NCBI GenBank assembly: GCA_003427395.1
Contig: BFEA01000164.1
Span: 1,847,946 to 1,882,712 of the forward strand
DNA from: Chara braunii
Taxonomy: Eukaryota; Streptophyta; Charophyceae; Charales; Characeae
Length of the DNA: 34,767 nt
Direction: 5' to 3'
The notes below the pieces were generated by a model. The model had not been told where the DNA came from. It ran no database searches and saw nothing but the letters and a program-made list of their open reading frames with translations. Below are positions 9,415 to 19,599 of the stretch, in pieces (position 1 is the stretch's first letter; every line of letters starts with the position of its first letter). Made by a program: the position numbers and the translations under genes.

Positions 9415-11354
9415 ATGGTTGAGACCCGTAGTGGGACGAGCACTAGCCCCTACTCCCAGGAGCAACAGGAAAAGATGGCCGCCTTAGTGAGAGAGAACAA
9501 GGAGAGGAAAGAGATCCAGAAATAGGCGAAGCTAAAGGCCATCGCAGAGGAGCAGGCGGCGAAGATGAAGAAATTGGAGGAGGAGATGAAGAGAGTTCAA
9601 CAGGAGGAGGAAGAGAGGGGAAAGGTTGCCGAAGAGGAAGCAGCAGCCGAGGAAGAAAAAGAGAGAAAACGTATTGAAGAGAGAGGAGAGAGTAGTAGCA
9701 TGAAGAATAGCGAAGACGCAAAGATGGAGAAGAATATCAGCGAGTGGATCGCTAACTTATCACTGGGGGAAGATGAGGAGGCACAGTTCTATGTGCCACA
9801 AGATGAGAGGGATGCATTGGTCAGTGAGCTGGCAGCAATTGAGGACCCCCTGGATAGGCAAGAAAGGGAGGAGGAGAAGAAGTTGGAATGGAAACTGAGG
9901 ATGAAGAGAGAAAAGAAGAGGAGGAGGGATGAAGTTAACAGGTTGACCGCAGAAGTGGCGAAAGTGAGAGACTGCAGGCAGCAGGTGCAGGCGCAGGCAG
10001 ACATGTCTGCCAAAATGGACAAGATGCTGGGTTACTTGGAAGTGTTGAGTGCAGCCTAGATGGAGGAGCGTCAGGCCAACAGGAGCCAAGAGGTAGCACT
10101 GAGTGCCATGCGGTTCGGGTTTAGAGAATTCGCACGCGAGATGGTCACCCACGTTAGAGGAGAAGTGAGGAGATTGGGAGATAACGTGGGGAAGTTTTGT
10201 GAGGGCGCTATTGAGAGCGCCAAAGCAGTTGCCGCTGTAGAGAGCGAGGCGAGACCCCGCAAGGACCCAGTCAAACTTGAGTTCCCAGATGCGTATGGAG
10301 GGAAGAAGGAAGAAAATTTCGATAACTGGGAGGCTAGTGTGAATAGCTACGTGTATCTACAACACATCCTGACTGAGGAGCAAGTCCTCGTGGCCTTCCA
10401 GGCCCTTCAGGATGAGGCGACTAGTTTTGCCAGGTCCCTCGTGCGCGCAGCCGGTTGTGAAAACAACCTGGTTGCATACTCTAAAATCACCCCCCTTCCT
10501 CAATTCTTCAAGATCCTGAGGGAGTGATTTGCTGATCCAACGAGAGGCGTCAGGGCCTCTGACAAGTTGCAGACGATCCACTCGTGACAGTGGAGGAGTG
10601 CAAGAGCACTCACGGGCGTCATGGACGACTTAGTAGCCGTCCCAGAGTTGTTTTATCGTGCCATGCCAGAGCCCCTGCGTGGGCACTTCTTTGACAAGTC
10701 TCAACAGGTCGGCATCACGTATGATGTGTTGAGTAGGGAAGTCGTCCTGTTCGAGTCAAAGTCCATGCCAGTGTCCACTTTCTGGCATAAGGACCTGGAC
10801 AAGGGGAAGAAGTGGAAAGGTCGTACCATCTCAGGCCAAGTGAGGGCCAAGGATCATATGATCCTTACCTTAGAGGAAGGTGGTACAAATGAGGTCCCAT
10901 ACAATCAGATCGAATGGGGCCTTGAGGAGGAGGACAGTAGAGTGGGACAAGGGAGGTCCTATGCTGCTGTCGTGACTGGAGGGAGGCCGCAAGCTAGAGG
11001 AGGAGGCCAGGGCCAAAGGGGCCAGGCCATGGGAGGCCGAGGACCGGGCGCACAGGGGGTTGGCGGACAAGGGAACCGGCAAGTGGGAGGTAGGGGTCAA
11101 GGTCCCCCGCCAAATCGCCAGGGTTCTTGTCGGTCCCCACAGCGACGAGGTGGAAGGCCACCTAAAGGAGGATGGCACCCAGGCTTGCCTTAGGGCAGGC
11201 CCTGGGAGGATTTGGGCTTGGACCAGCGCGTATGGCAGGAACGTGTGGACCAGGTTCAGTGCGTATTTGTGGTGACCCGGCCCATGTAGTAAAATTTTGT
11301 CCCAAGTATAGACAGGCCCGTTGGGCTGCTCAGCAGTCAAAAGGCAGCCGCTAG
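9415..11354 (+). pseudogene. gag: Gag polyprotein, broken
   Basis: Gag packages element RNA into virus-like particles. The frame opens at ATG 9415 (CACCATGG) with peptide MVETRSGT. A charged coiled-coil N-terminus (codons about 20-215, rich in E/K/R) is followed by the retrotransposon Gag core (from about 10270, motif FPDAYGG, then YRAMPEPLRGHFF) and a G/Q/R-rich linker (about 10980-11160). A CCHC zinc knuckle (ICGDPAHVVKFC) lies near 11265. One frame holds until 11262, with stops at 9523, 10057, 10525, 10585 and 11191. A one-base loss inside the knuckle, just after its first Cys codon, shifts the frame. No functional Gag is possible. Confidence 0.92.
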
Positions 11355-11533
11355 TAGGGGTCGCAACTGCCCCTACTTCAAGGCCATGTGGGGAAGCGAG
11401 CGCGCGCACACAGGAAACTCCCAAACCACATGAGCCTATGGCAGAGGTTGCAGGTCTGTGCCGAGCTAGCTGTCCAGAGACTGCTTGTGTTAGCGTCTCT
11501 CTAGGCACGTCCCTCACAGGTGTGGCATAAGAG

Positions 11534-12035
11534 TTGAAGGAGAGGATGCCAGCCTGGACCAAAGTGAAGAAGGAGAGTAAGGGACAACTGATCTTGGTAG
11601 GTGATGAAGTGTTTAGAAGCAGAGTAGGGGCCCTTATAGACTCAGGGGCTACCCGTAGCTATATTAGCCGTAGGGCGCTGAAGAAGTTGAGGCTAGGATT
11701 GAAGGTCAAGAAATTGGAAGACCCCATAGTCACTGTCCTCGCAGACAACCACATGATGCGAGTTGAGGACTATGTAGAGGGAGTCCAGGCGTACTTTCGA
11801 CTAGAGAACCTTTCTCCATTCCCTGACTCTCCTCGTTAAGGATGACCTTCCTTTCGACATAGTGTTAGGAATGGATTGGGGAGAGGCAGCCGGGGCCACA
11901 CTCCACTTGAGAGAGCATGAGTGTAGGCTCCCTAGTCCGCCAGGCGAGGTTAAGACTGCCGGCCTGTTTCATGTGTCAGGTGTAGATAACACCTTGGCAC
12001 ATTGCTGTCTCAGTGCTGCCGCGTTGCGCGACTAG
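11534..12035 (+). pseudogene. Aspartic protease domain of pol, frameshifted
   Basis: The retroelement protease cleaves the Gag-Pol precursor. The catalytic motif ALIDSGATRSYIS (D-S-G) begins near 11631. A frameshift near 11812-11822 moves the rest into another frame, where FDIVLGMDW, the usual second protease motif, is read near 11857-11883. That frame runs to double stops at about 12032-12037. The stretch 11355-11533 between gag and protease has no clean frame. Confidence 0.85.
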
Positions 12036-12037
12036 TG

Positions 12038-13901
12038 AAAAAGGAGCAATTAGAGGACCAGGTCTTTGTAGTTTATGTTAGACCTGTCACCGAGGCTAAG
12101 GAAGAGGTAAGTTCCACAGATCCAACCATTGCCAAGCTGCTGGAGGAGTTTAAAGACTTGACTGAGTCGTCGATCAGAGTAGTGCCGCGACCATCCAGCA
12201 CAGGATAGAGATAGAGCCTAACAGTAGAACTCCTAAGGGAGCAGTCTACAGGATGTCCCCTAGAGAGTTAGAGGAGTTACGCAAGCAGTTAGACGAGCTC
12301 CTTGAGAAAGGTTGGATCAGGCCCAGTTCGTCTCCTTTTGGGCACCTGTTCTGTTTGTCCCCAAGAAGGAAGGAGAGCTTCGTATGTGTATAGACTATAG
12401 GGGTTTGAATGCGATTACTATAAAGAATGTTGAACCATTGCCCAGGATAGACGATCTCTTAGATCGGGTGCAGGGTTGCTAGTATTTCTCTAAAATAGAC
12501 CTGAAGTCCGCATACCATCACATAGAGGTTCATCCTGATGACCAGTACAAGACTGCGTTCCGGACTAGATATGGGCATTATGAGTTTATAGTGATGCCCT
12601 TTGGACTGACCAACGCGCCAGCTACATTTCAACGTTGTATGAATGATTTGTTTAGACCTTGGTTAGACAAGTTTGTAGTAGTCTATTTAGATGACATATT
12701 AGTGTTCAGCAAGACCCTCCAAGAGCATCAGGGTCATTTAAGGCAGGTCTTAGAGAAGCTAAGAAAGGCTAGCTTCAAAATCAACCCGAAGAAGTGTGAG
12801 TGGGCCAAGACACAAGTCCTGTACTTGGGCCACGTATTAGACGGGGATGGCATTAAGCCAGAGGACAACAAGATAGCGGCAATTCGAGACTGGCCGACAC
12901 CCCTCACGTTGACAGAGTTGCGGTCGTTTTTAGGCCTAGCCAACTACTATAGAAAGTTCGTGAGGAACTTCTCTACCATTGCCGCTCCCTTGCGAAGGTT
13001 GCTAAAGAAAGAGGCAATCTGGCAATGGGATAAAGACTGTACGTCTGTGCTAAAGAGATTAAAGCGCGCGTTAATAGAGTATCGTGTCCTCAAAGTAGCT
13101 GATCCATCCTTGCCATTTGTCGTCACCACTGACGCGAGTCAGTATGGTATAGGCGCCGTGTTGCAGCAAGATGACGGCAATGGCAATAGACCCGTAGAGT
13201 TCATGTCAGCGAGGATGCCCTCCGAGAAGGTAGCCACCTCGACGTACGAGAGAGAACTCTACGCTCTCAGGCAGGCCTTAAAGCACTGGAAGCATTACCT
13301 GCTTGGGAGGCACTTCAAAGTATACTCAGACCATGAAACGCTTAGATGGTTAAAGACCCAGGCCAAAACGACACCTAAATTGACTAGGTGGGCCGCTGAG
13401 ATAGACCAGTATGACTTTGAGCTCAAACCGGTCAAAGGCAAGTACAATGGAGTTGCGGATGCTCTAAGTAGGAGATCAGACTACTTTGGAGCTATAATGC
13501 ATTATCTGGACATAGGAAAGGACCTGCAAGAGAAAGTCCGACAAGCGTATGCGCAAGATCCTATCTACAGTGACCTCCTCAAGAGAGTTAAGGAGGCCCC
13601 AGAGACTGAACCACACCACCGCACTACTGAGGGCCTATTGTTTGAGAAGACTAATGTAGTAGACCGTCTGTGCATCCCCAACAGCGAAGAGATCCGTAGT
13701 CTGATCCTAGAGGAATGCCATGACACAGAGGGACACTTTGGTTGGCAAAAGACATTAGCCAATCTGATGCGTGCGTACACCTGGCCAGGAATGAAGAATG
13801 ATTGCATAGAATATGTTCGCAGTTGTAAAGTATGCCAGCGGAACAAGACTACTACGAGCGCACCTCTAGGTCTTCTCAGACCTTTGCCTATTCCTGATTA
13901 G
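12038..13901 (+). pseudogene. Reverse transcriptase, RNase H and integrase zinc finger
   Basis: This part copies element RNA into DNA and removes the RNA template. A protease-RT connector (12040-12200) leads into RT. Frameshifts lie near 12190 and at 12338-12341 (SSPFG, then PVLFVPKK); a TAG at 12480 precedes YFSKIDLKSAYHHI. From 12591 one long frame runs to 13901: MPFGLTNAPATF, catalytic YLDD in FVVVYLDDILVFS, then RNase H with TTDAS, YERELYAL, YSDHETLRWL and ADALSRR, so all four acidic positions are kept. The integrase HHCC finger follows (HDTEGHFGWQK ... CKVCQRNK). A TAG at 13899 ends the frame. Confidence 0.95.
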
Positions 13902-14803
13902 CCTGGAGACTCAGTGCCCATCGACTTCATGGATGGGAGTCTACGAATCTAAGTTGCTGATGTCATCTGGCGGCCATCCAGAAACGAACGGTCAGACTGA
14001 GCAAATGAACAAGATCCTACAGCAAGTTTTGCGCATGTATATTAGACCGGATCAGATCAACTGGGATGAGATGTTACCTAAGGTCACTAGTGCGTACAAT
14101 AATAGCGTGCATATGTCCACCTGTCGCACTCCCGATGAGTTGCATAAGTCCTTTCGGACGCGTAGACCATTCGAAGGACTGAACCGGGATCAGATTCACA
14201 GGCTACCGACTACCGCCTGGAACCAGGGAGTTTGCTATACAGCACGAAAGAGAGCTAGCTACAGTTGTTGAAAACCTTAGGAAGGCCCAGCACAGAATGA
14301 TAGAAAAGGCAAACAAGCACCGCCGCCCATCTCAGTTCCAAGTAGGCGACTTAGTCTGGGTCAAGTCCAAAGAGTTTGCACTTGAGGAGAACATCTCGCA
14401 GAAGTTACTGCCTGCATATAGAGGACCGTGGCCGGTTCTAGAAGTCAAGGGCGGAGAGGATGGACCGTCCTACACTATAGAGATTCCAGCACACCTCCAC
14501 ACCTACCCGATGTTCCACGCTTCAAAGTTGTTGCCGTGTGTCACAAGTCAACATTTCCCTTCAAGAAGATCCATGATCCACCCGGATATGGATGGCAGAT
14601 ATGACGTTGACGGCATTGTAGATGACGATGTGTTTAGGACTGGAGGTAGAGGTCGTCCGCAGAAACAGTATAAAGTCCGTTTTGCTTATCAGGAACCGGA
14701 AGACGACCGCTGGTTTACTAGGACAAAACTTCTAGAAACAGCTCTCGACATAGTCAGAGCTTACGAACGTGATAAGAAGGGTGAAGGTCCGGCCTTGGAC
14801 TGA
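13902..14803 (+). pseudogene. Integrase remnant with chromodomain
   Basis: Integrase inserts the DNA copy; the chromodomain of chromoviruses directs this to histone-marked chromatin. After IDFMD (first catalytic Asp region, about 13920) the sequence jumps within about 10 codons and a frame change to GVYESKLLMSSGGHPETNGQTEQ, which carries the catalytic Glu. Some 100 residues with the second Asp normally lie between, so most of the core is deleted. Another frameshift lies near 14210. The last frame (14297-14803) has the C-terminal domain (FQVGDLVWVK, GPWPVLEV) and a chromodomain-like end (YDVDGIVDDDVFR, QKQYKVRF, DDRWFTRTKLLE). It stops at TGA 14801. Confidence 0.9.
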
Positions 14804-14828
14804 AATATTTTCGGAGGACCTCGAATTT

Positions 14829-14841
14829 AGGACGGCGGGAG
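14829..14841 (+). promoter_or_regulatory. Polypurine tract
   Basis: AGGACGGCGGGAG directly abuts the 3' LTR start (TGAAATGG at 14842). This is the plus-strand priming site; two C interruptions are tolerated in related elements. Confidence 0.75.
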
Positions 14842-15510
14842 TGAAATGGTTTTTCACCTTTTGCAGTAGCAGACGCAGATCCCAGGGCTCGATCCCTAGT
14901 CCCCACCTTACCTGTGTACAGTAATTGTGTCGACCCGTAGAGTTGAACCCACAACCTGTGTATTAGTAACAGTTGGTAGGCTGTCATAGGGTCCATAGGA
15001 AGCCAGGGTTCGATCTGTAGGTCTGTCGAAAAAAGTCTTAGTGAGTTCCAGAAGTCTTAGCTGTAGCCTTCTAGAAGGTCGGCAAGTGGGCAAGTGGGCA
15101 AGTGGTGAGTCAAGTGGTGGACTAAACCGCAGTGCGATTGCAGTACGACCGCAGTGGGATAGCAGTGAGTCTCCGTTCAGTCAGCGGTCAGGTCCAGTCA
15201 GTCCCAGTCCGGTCCAGCAAGTACCACGAGGGGCTGTGAGCACCATGGGCCAATGACAAAGGGCAGACCAACGAGTTTCAGAAGTATAAATCAAGAGGCA
15301 GCGCCCAGCCATTCATTCATTCCTGCGTGAGCCATGCGGAAGCGCTGCCACAACGACTTGTGCAAGGAGGTCTGCAGTGAGCCCGGAGCCGAAGTGGGCG
15401 AGAGAGAAGGAGCGTNNNNNNNNNNNNNNNNNNNNNNNNNNNNNNNNNNNNNNNNNNNNNNNNNNNNNNNNNNNNNNNNNNNNNNNNNNNNNNNNNNNNN
15501 NNNNNGTGTG

Positions 15511-15571
<61 letters not shown>

Positions 15572-15777
15572 TGTTCAGAGAGTCGTGTGTGGGATATCCA
15601 GGGTGATCCGGCGTATGTGAACAGTGAGTTGTTTGGGCGCTGAGTCGCCATAGCCAATTGAAAGTGAACTCGTATCTGGATGCCATATCTCTGAGTTTTG
15701 AGTGGGCGCATATCGCCAGTTTGCTGCGCTACTGTTTACATGCATGAAAAGTGTGAATGAAAGTGAGTCTGATTACA
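14842..15777 (+). repeat. 3' LTR of the chromovirus
   Basis: Matches 7296-8160 throughout, from TGAAATGG to GATTACA. Differences include three rather than four GGCAAGTG units (15081-15104) and a longer TG tract (about 15506-15569). The 90 Ns at 15416-15505 replace part of it. Confidence 0.93.
15416..15505. other. Assembly gap
   Basis: Ninety Ns within the 3' LTR, beside a TG microsatellite. The equivalent part of the 5' LTR (about 7876-7920) lacks a gap, so missing sequence is probably LTR. Other single Ns are at 149, 5809, 29188 and 29210. Confidence 0.98.
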
Positions 15778-15781
15778 GAGG

Positions 15782-15937
15782 GCCCAATGAATGAGCAAGT
15801 GCCCTTCCGGGCCACACACACACTCAAGCCAACCAGCACTCAGACAGGCATGGCCACACACACACTCAAGCCAACCAACACTCAGACATACATGCAGTCC
15901 AGCAAGCGTGCACACACAGACTTAGTAGGATCCTCAA
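15782..15937. repeat. Right half of the disrupted repeat, with a 42-bp duplication
   Basis: Continues the 565-900 family past the chromovirus. Two 42-bp units (15812-15853 and 15854-15895) start CCACACACACACTCAAGCCA. Confidence 0.75.
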
Positions 15938-16365
15938 TGTGATGAAAAGGACTGAATGGACAATGCAGTGCAAGTAGAATCTCAACAAGCAGTGTACATC
16001 CTAATACATACAAAATGGTGTTTTATAGCGCAATGGAAGATTTAGATACAAGTCCTGACGTGACCGAGACTGACCTCTTTCACGTAGTACTAGATAGCGA
16101 AGCAGAATGCTAGAATACTAATGACTAGCCCAATCAACGTTTAACGCAGACCCCACATACATCATTCTCATCACAAGTGTGAAGGGGCCTCGCGTTGTAC
16201 ACAGGAAGGAGGCGCCAAGTCCAGATCATGCACAGACGAAGAGGAGGGGATCAGACGGAGAAGAGGAGGGAAGAGATGGGAAAGTCATCAACAACAAGTC
16301 TCGTTACAAGTCCCAAATAATCCCTCGTCAAAATGTTTGAAGTCCAATGTCGAGTCTGGATCCAA

Positions 16366-16418
<53 letters not shown>

Positions 16419-16919
16419 TCTGTTGATGAAGTGAAGTCAGATACAGAGAGGGTGAGAGGGAGATGGTGGACCGAGAAGAGGAAGAAGAAGAACTCTCTCT
16501 CTCTCATATGCCAAGTACTAACCTGTGAAGATGGCGCTGTGCTGCAGGTACCTCGAAGACTAAGATGGAGCGATGACGCTGCAGGTAAGTCCCTCTGGCC
16601 CCCGCCCAATCTCTCTCTCTCTCTAGTACTACTCTAGCTGCTATGGCACCCAACGTTGAAGACTATAGCTAACGCTACTAGCGCCCAGCGGTGAACACTA
16701 CTGCTAACGCTACTACTACTCCTGCAGTGCTCCTCCAGAGTGTTGCTGCGGAATCCTGAAGACTACCTCCTGCCTCCTGAACTGCACGTGAAGTGTCTGG
16801 GAAGTACCTAGGAACTACCTGCAACTACCTGCAGCCTGCAGAATGGGCCAGTCTTATATAGTGCTGGCCCGTCCAGGAGGCTGCTCTTGCCAATGCCAAA
16901 ATGTGCCTGACCCTAGGTG
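15938..16919 (-). repeat. LTR copy A of a second element family
   Basis: About 950 bp align with 32898-33855. On the minus strand the sequence ends CATCACA at 15938, and a TATATAA box is at 16860-16854 inside the dyad GGGCCAG...CTGGCCC. A CT tract lies at about 16368-16413. Similarity stops near 16919, so the GGCC-rich U3 of the other copy is missing here. No ORF in it is credible. Confidence 0.8.
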
Positions 16920-18447
16920 CTCAGTTTCCCAATTTGCCCTCGCCTTTCAACTGGCAGGCCATTGTGTTGTGGAGATCGTTGTTACACCACAGACAATAAC
17001 GGAATCTCGTGTGTGCCTTGTATGTGGCCAATGTGTGACCCACATCAACAGAGCACACACTACACGGAGTCAACTTCAACCATTCTTTACGCTCACACCC
17101 CTCGCTTTAGCCACACAAGCCTCACTCTTTGCGCAACTCTCAAAATAAAGTACTCAGCATCTTTATTAAATGGCCATTCAATTAAAGTCCGGGTAAAAAC
17201 ACAACAAATAAATCAAACCACACGGCTAAAGCTTTTAGGTTGAGTGGCAAGAGTGGACTAGCCTGATCAGATCAAGCCTTCAGGCGAAACACGGAAACCT
17301 ACATCGCAGTACAGACCAAAGAAGAGTACTACTTATGCATGTGCCAAGGGGAGAACATTCCCCCTAGTCGTATCCTAGCTCCTCCAGTCACTAAGCACCT
17401 CCTCTACTCAGGATAGATCTGCTAAGTAACTTCTGGCTGAAAAATATTCTAACTCCCTAAATTCTACGAAATTTCGGCAGCGCTTCCCTTAGGAAAAGTG
17501 CCTTCTCAGAATTTCTACAAGCTAAAAAACAACTAACTCCTCCAGATTTGTAGAAATTTCGGCAGCGCTTCCCGTAGGAACAAGAGGCTGCCAAGATTTA
17601 TACGAAGCTGAAAAGACAGAAAGACAAAGCACGCTATACTTGGGACTATCTTTCGACACCTGCTTGATGATTTAGAATCAATGATAGCCCGCACAACCTC
17701 TAGATGAGGTCGTGAGCTAGCCCTGATCCTAACTCCTAGCAGGGTCAGTCCTATCTTCATCCCAAGTTCTCCCTCCCATCATCCATCTAATCTACCTATG
17801 GCTCCAGCACTTGGCGAGCATCTAAAGCAACTATCCTATCGAAAAGATGCCCCAAGTGAGAGCCCACAAGCATGCAAAACATCTCTCACAATCCCACATC
17901 AATTTGCCCAAGTAGTTCGTTAAATCATTAAGTTCTTCCACACCTCACAGGCTCTATGCCATGGGCAAAAACGCAGCAGCAATGGAGTATGAACGCCGAA
18001 CTCCCATAAAGCCTTCGGGAGTCAGTCTATTCTCCCTATCAACCTGTGATACGGTATAGACAAGCACCTTTACTCCCCGCGCGTGCGCAAAACGCCTGGT
18101 ATGCATCTACCCTAAGCTCGACACCCAGCCCAGCAACTCCTCCGTTACCCCACCAGCTCTTCTGTCTTGCCATCGCCATGCACCACTTCATTCGTTTGAG
18201 CGCGCCAGAGCGAAACCGGTTCGAGTCAGGCACGCTCCCGCTTCACCGCCTCGCTCCGCCGCCGTGGTTGGTGCCGGGGCGCAGCGCTCCCAGTAGCGCT
18301 GCGCCCCTTTCTCCTCGCCTCTACCAGCGGCAGAGGCTACTGCTGCAAAGGGTCGTCGGGTAGGTCTGATTATCTGCCTAATAAGAAAGAAACACATAAA
18401 GTTTGTGCAAGTATCAATGGTTGTTCTCCTATATTGTCGTTACGGAG
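16920..18447. other. No gene; short repeats and a strong hairpin
   Basis: GAAATTTCGGCAGCGCTTCC occurs twice, 85 bp apart (near 17469 and 17554), the same core as the array at 30095. A perfect 13-bp hairpin is at 18276-18288/18295-18307 (GGGGCGCAGCGCT, loop CCCAGT). A B-box-like GGTTCGAGTC lies near 18218. An AATAAAG is near 17145, but no gene precedes it convincingly. Confidence 0.5.
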
Positions 18448-18955
18448 GCTAAGCGTACCCTTAAGTTAGGGCGGCTTAGTCATACGTCGTTTGTACTTTG
18501 TTCAGGCAGATTTTGTCTTATGTACCTAAACTGTTTAAGCTAGCTAGGCGTACCCTTAAGTTAGGGCGGCCTAATGATATGCTCTTGTCGTTGATGTTAT
18601 GTAGGTTGGACGTACCCTTAAGTTAGGGCGGTCTGACCATTCGTTGTTCATACTGGTTCTAGGCAGGTCAGGCACACCCCCAAGTTGGGGCAGCCTAATC
18701 CTATGCCCTACCTAAACCTTGTGTAAAGCTGACTAGGCATACCCTTAAGTTAGGGCAGTCTAGTTTTATGCTTCATGTCGTCAGTTTAAACAGAAGCCAG
18801 GCGTACCCTTAAGTTAGGGCGGTCTGGTCATATGTTTTATGACTAAAGTTTATCTGGTGTTGGGCATACCCTTAAGTTAGGGCAGTCCAGTTGTGCGTAC
18901 TTTATTTGTTTACTTAGGCAGGGTGGGCATGCCCTTAAGTTAGGGCCTTGTCTGA
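18448..18955 (+). repeat. Array of eight covarying hairpins
   Basis: Eight copies of CCCTTAAGTTAGGG or a variant start at 18458, 18553, 18615, 18677, 18742, 18806, 18869 and 18932 (spacing 95, then 62-65 bp). Each is an inner stem CCCT/AGGG around loop TAAGTT. In copies 1-7 it is enclosed by an outer stem whose sequence varies but still pairs: CTAAGC/GCTTAG, TAGGC/GCCTA, GGTTGGAC/GTCTGACC, AGGC/GCCT, GACTAGGC/GTCTAGTT, CCAGGC/GTCTGG, TTGGGC/GTCCAG. Copy 4 also changes the inner stem to CCCC/GGGG. Segments between hairpins are diverged relatives of each other. Copy 8 lacks the 3' outer arm. Confidence 0.93.
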
Positions 18956-19125
18956 TCCTATGCCAAAAAAAAAATTGCAAAGTTCAAACTTTTCTTTCTT
19001 GATTAGTGGCTCCTTATCTGGGCGAGTTATCCCCACCTACCCCTCCCCACCTATGTTGTTGCCACCTCTGGTCTTACGTTCTCTATCTGTCTTCGGGTAC
19101 CCCCTACGGCGACATTGGTGAGTTG

Positions 19126-19159
19126 CCACGTCAGCAGACCACGTCAGCAGACCACGCCA
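19126..19159. repeat. 13-bp repeat of CCACGTCA
   Basis: CCACGTCA at 19126 and 19139 and CCACGCCA at 19152, spaced exactly 13 bp. CCACGTCA is a typical bZIP site (TGACGTGG on the other strand). Regulatory use is speculative. Confidence 0.6.
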
Positions 19160-19252
19160 GGAGGCCATGTCTGCAGGACACGTCGGCAGCAGGGAGTGCT
19201 ACTTCAACAGCCCCCAACCTGATCTATGCTTACGCGTTCGAAAACAACCGTC

Positions 19253-19581
19253 ATGGACCAAATCTCCGGGGAAACGGACGAGGCCTATCAGACCGCGATG
19301 CTGCTTCTGATAATCGAAGCTAAGCAACGGTCGGATGCAGTAGCAGCCGCAGCAAAGCAAAAGGTAGAGGACGCCGAGAAGGCACGTCCGCTGGCAATTG
19401 AACAGCAGCGCCAGCACGACGAGGCAGCAACAAAGGCTGCCGATGAAGAACGAGTTCAACATCGCGAGAAGATATTCAGCGGAGAGCGAGCTTTGCTCAC
19501 ACTAGCAGCGGATTGGAGGACCAAGCCGAGAATGGCAAGATGGAAGATAGTGAAAACAAGATCGCTCTCCTCGCGGAGTGA
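19253..19581 (+). pseudogene. Gag-like coiled-coil N-terminus, broken
   Basis: From ATG 19253 (an in-frame ATG at 19226 is also possible) the frame encodes MDQISGETDEAYQT, then a long charged helix rich in A, E, K and Q (KQKVEDAEKAR, IEQQRQHDEAATKAADEER). It continues with IFSGERALLTLAADWRT. Near 19521 the likely reading moves by one base to AENGKMEDSENKIALLAE and meets TGA at 19579. This resembles the N-terminal coiled coil of Gag proteins from plant-lineage LTR elements and is unlike the Gag at 9415. No core domain, zinc knuckle or pol follows, so it is a fragment of a separate element. Confidence 0.55.
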
Positions 19582-19599
19582 GCCTTGCGTGACCCGAAG

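Larger units (their letters stand above)
7292..15781 (+). mobile_element. Ty3/gypsy chromovirus, complete but inactive
   Basis: The element spans two LTRs (7296-8160 and 14842-15777) and their 4-bp target duplication GAGG (7292-7295 and 15778-15781). Order is LTR, tRNA-iMet primer site, 1.25-kb leader, gag, protease, RT, RNase H, integrase, chromodomain, polypurine tract, LTR: the Ty3/gypsy order with a chromovirus C-terminus. Hand comparison gives roughly 25-30 differences over about 800 aligned LTR bases (near 3 percent, ignoring repeat-length changes), so insertion is fairly old. Stops, frameshifts and loss of most of the integrase core make it incapable of autonomous movement. The target was another repeat. 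Confidence 0.95.

Noticed and set aside
10870-11562. 230-codon minus-strand ORF
   Set aside because: Antisense shadow of gag; no domain.
18448-18955. CRISPR-like repeat-spacer pattern
   Set aside because: Repeats vary, segments between hairpins are related to each other, and the context is eukaryotic transposon DNA without cas genes.
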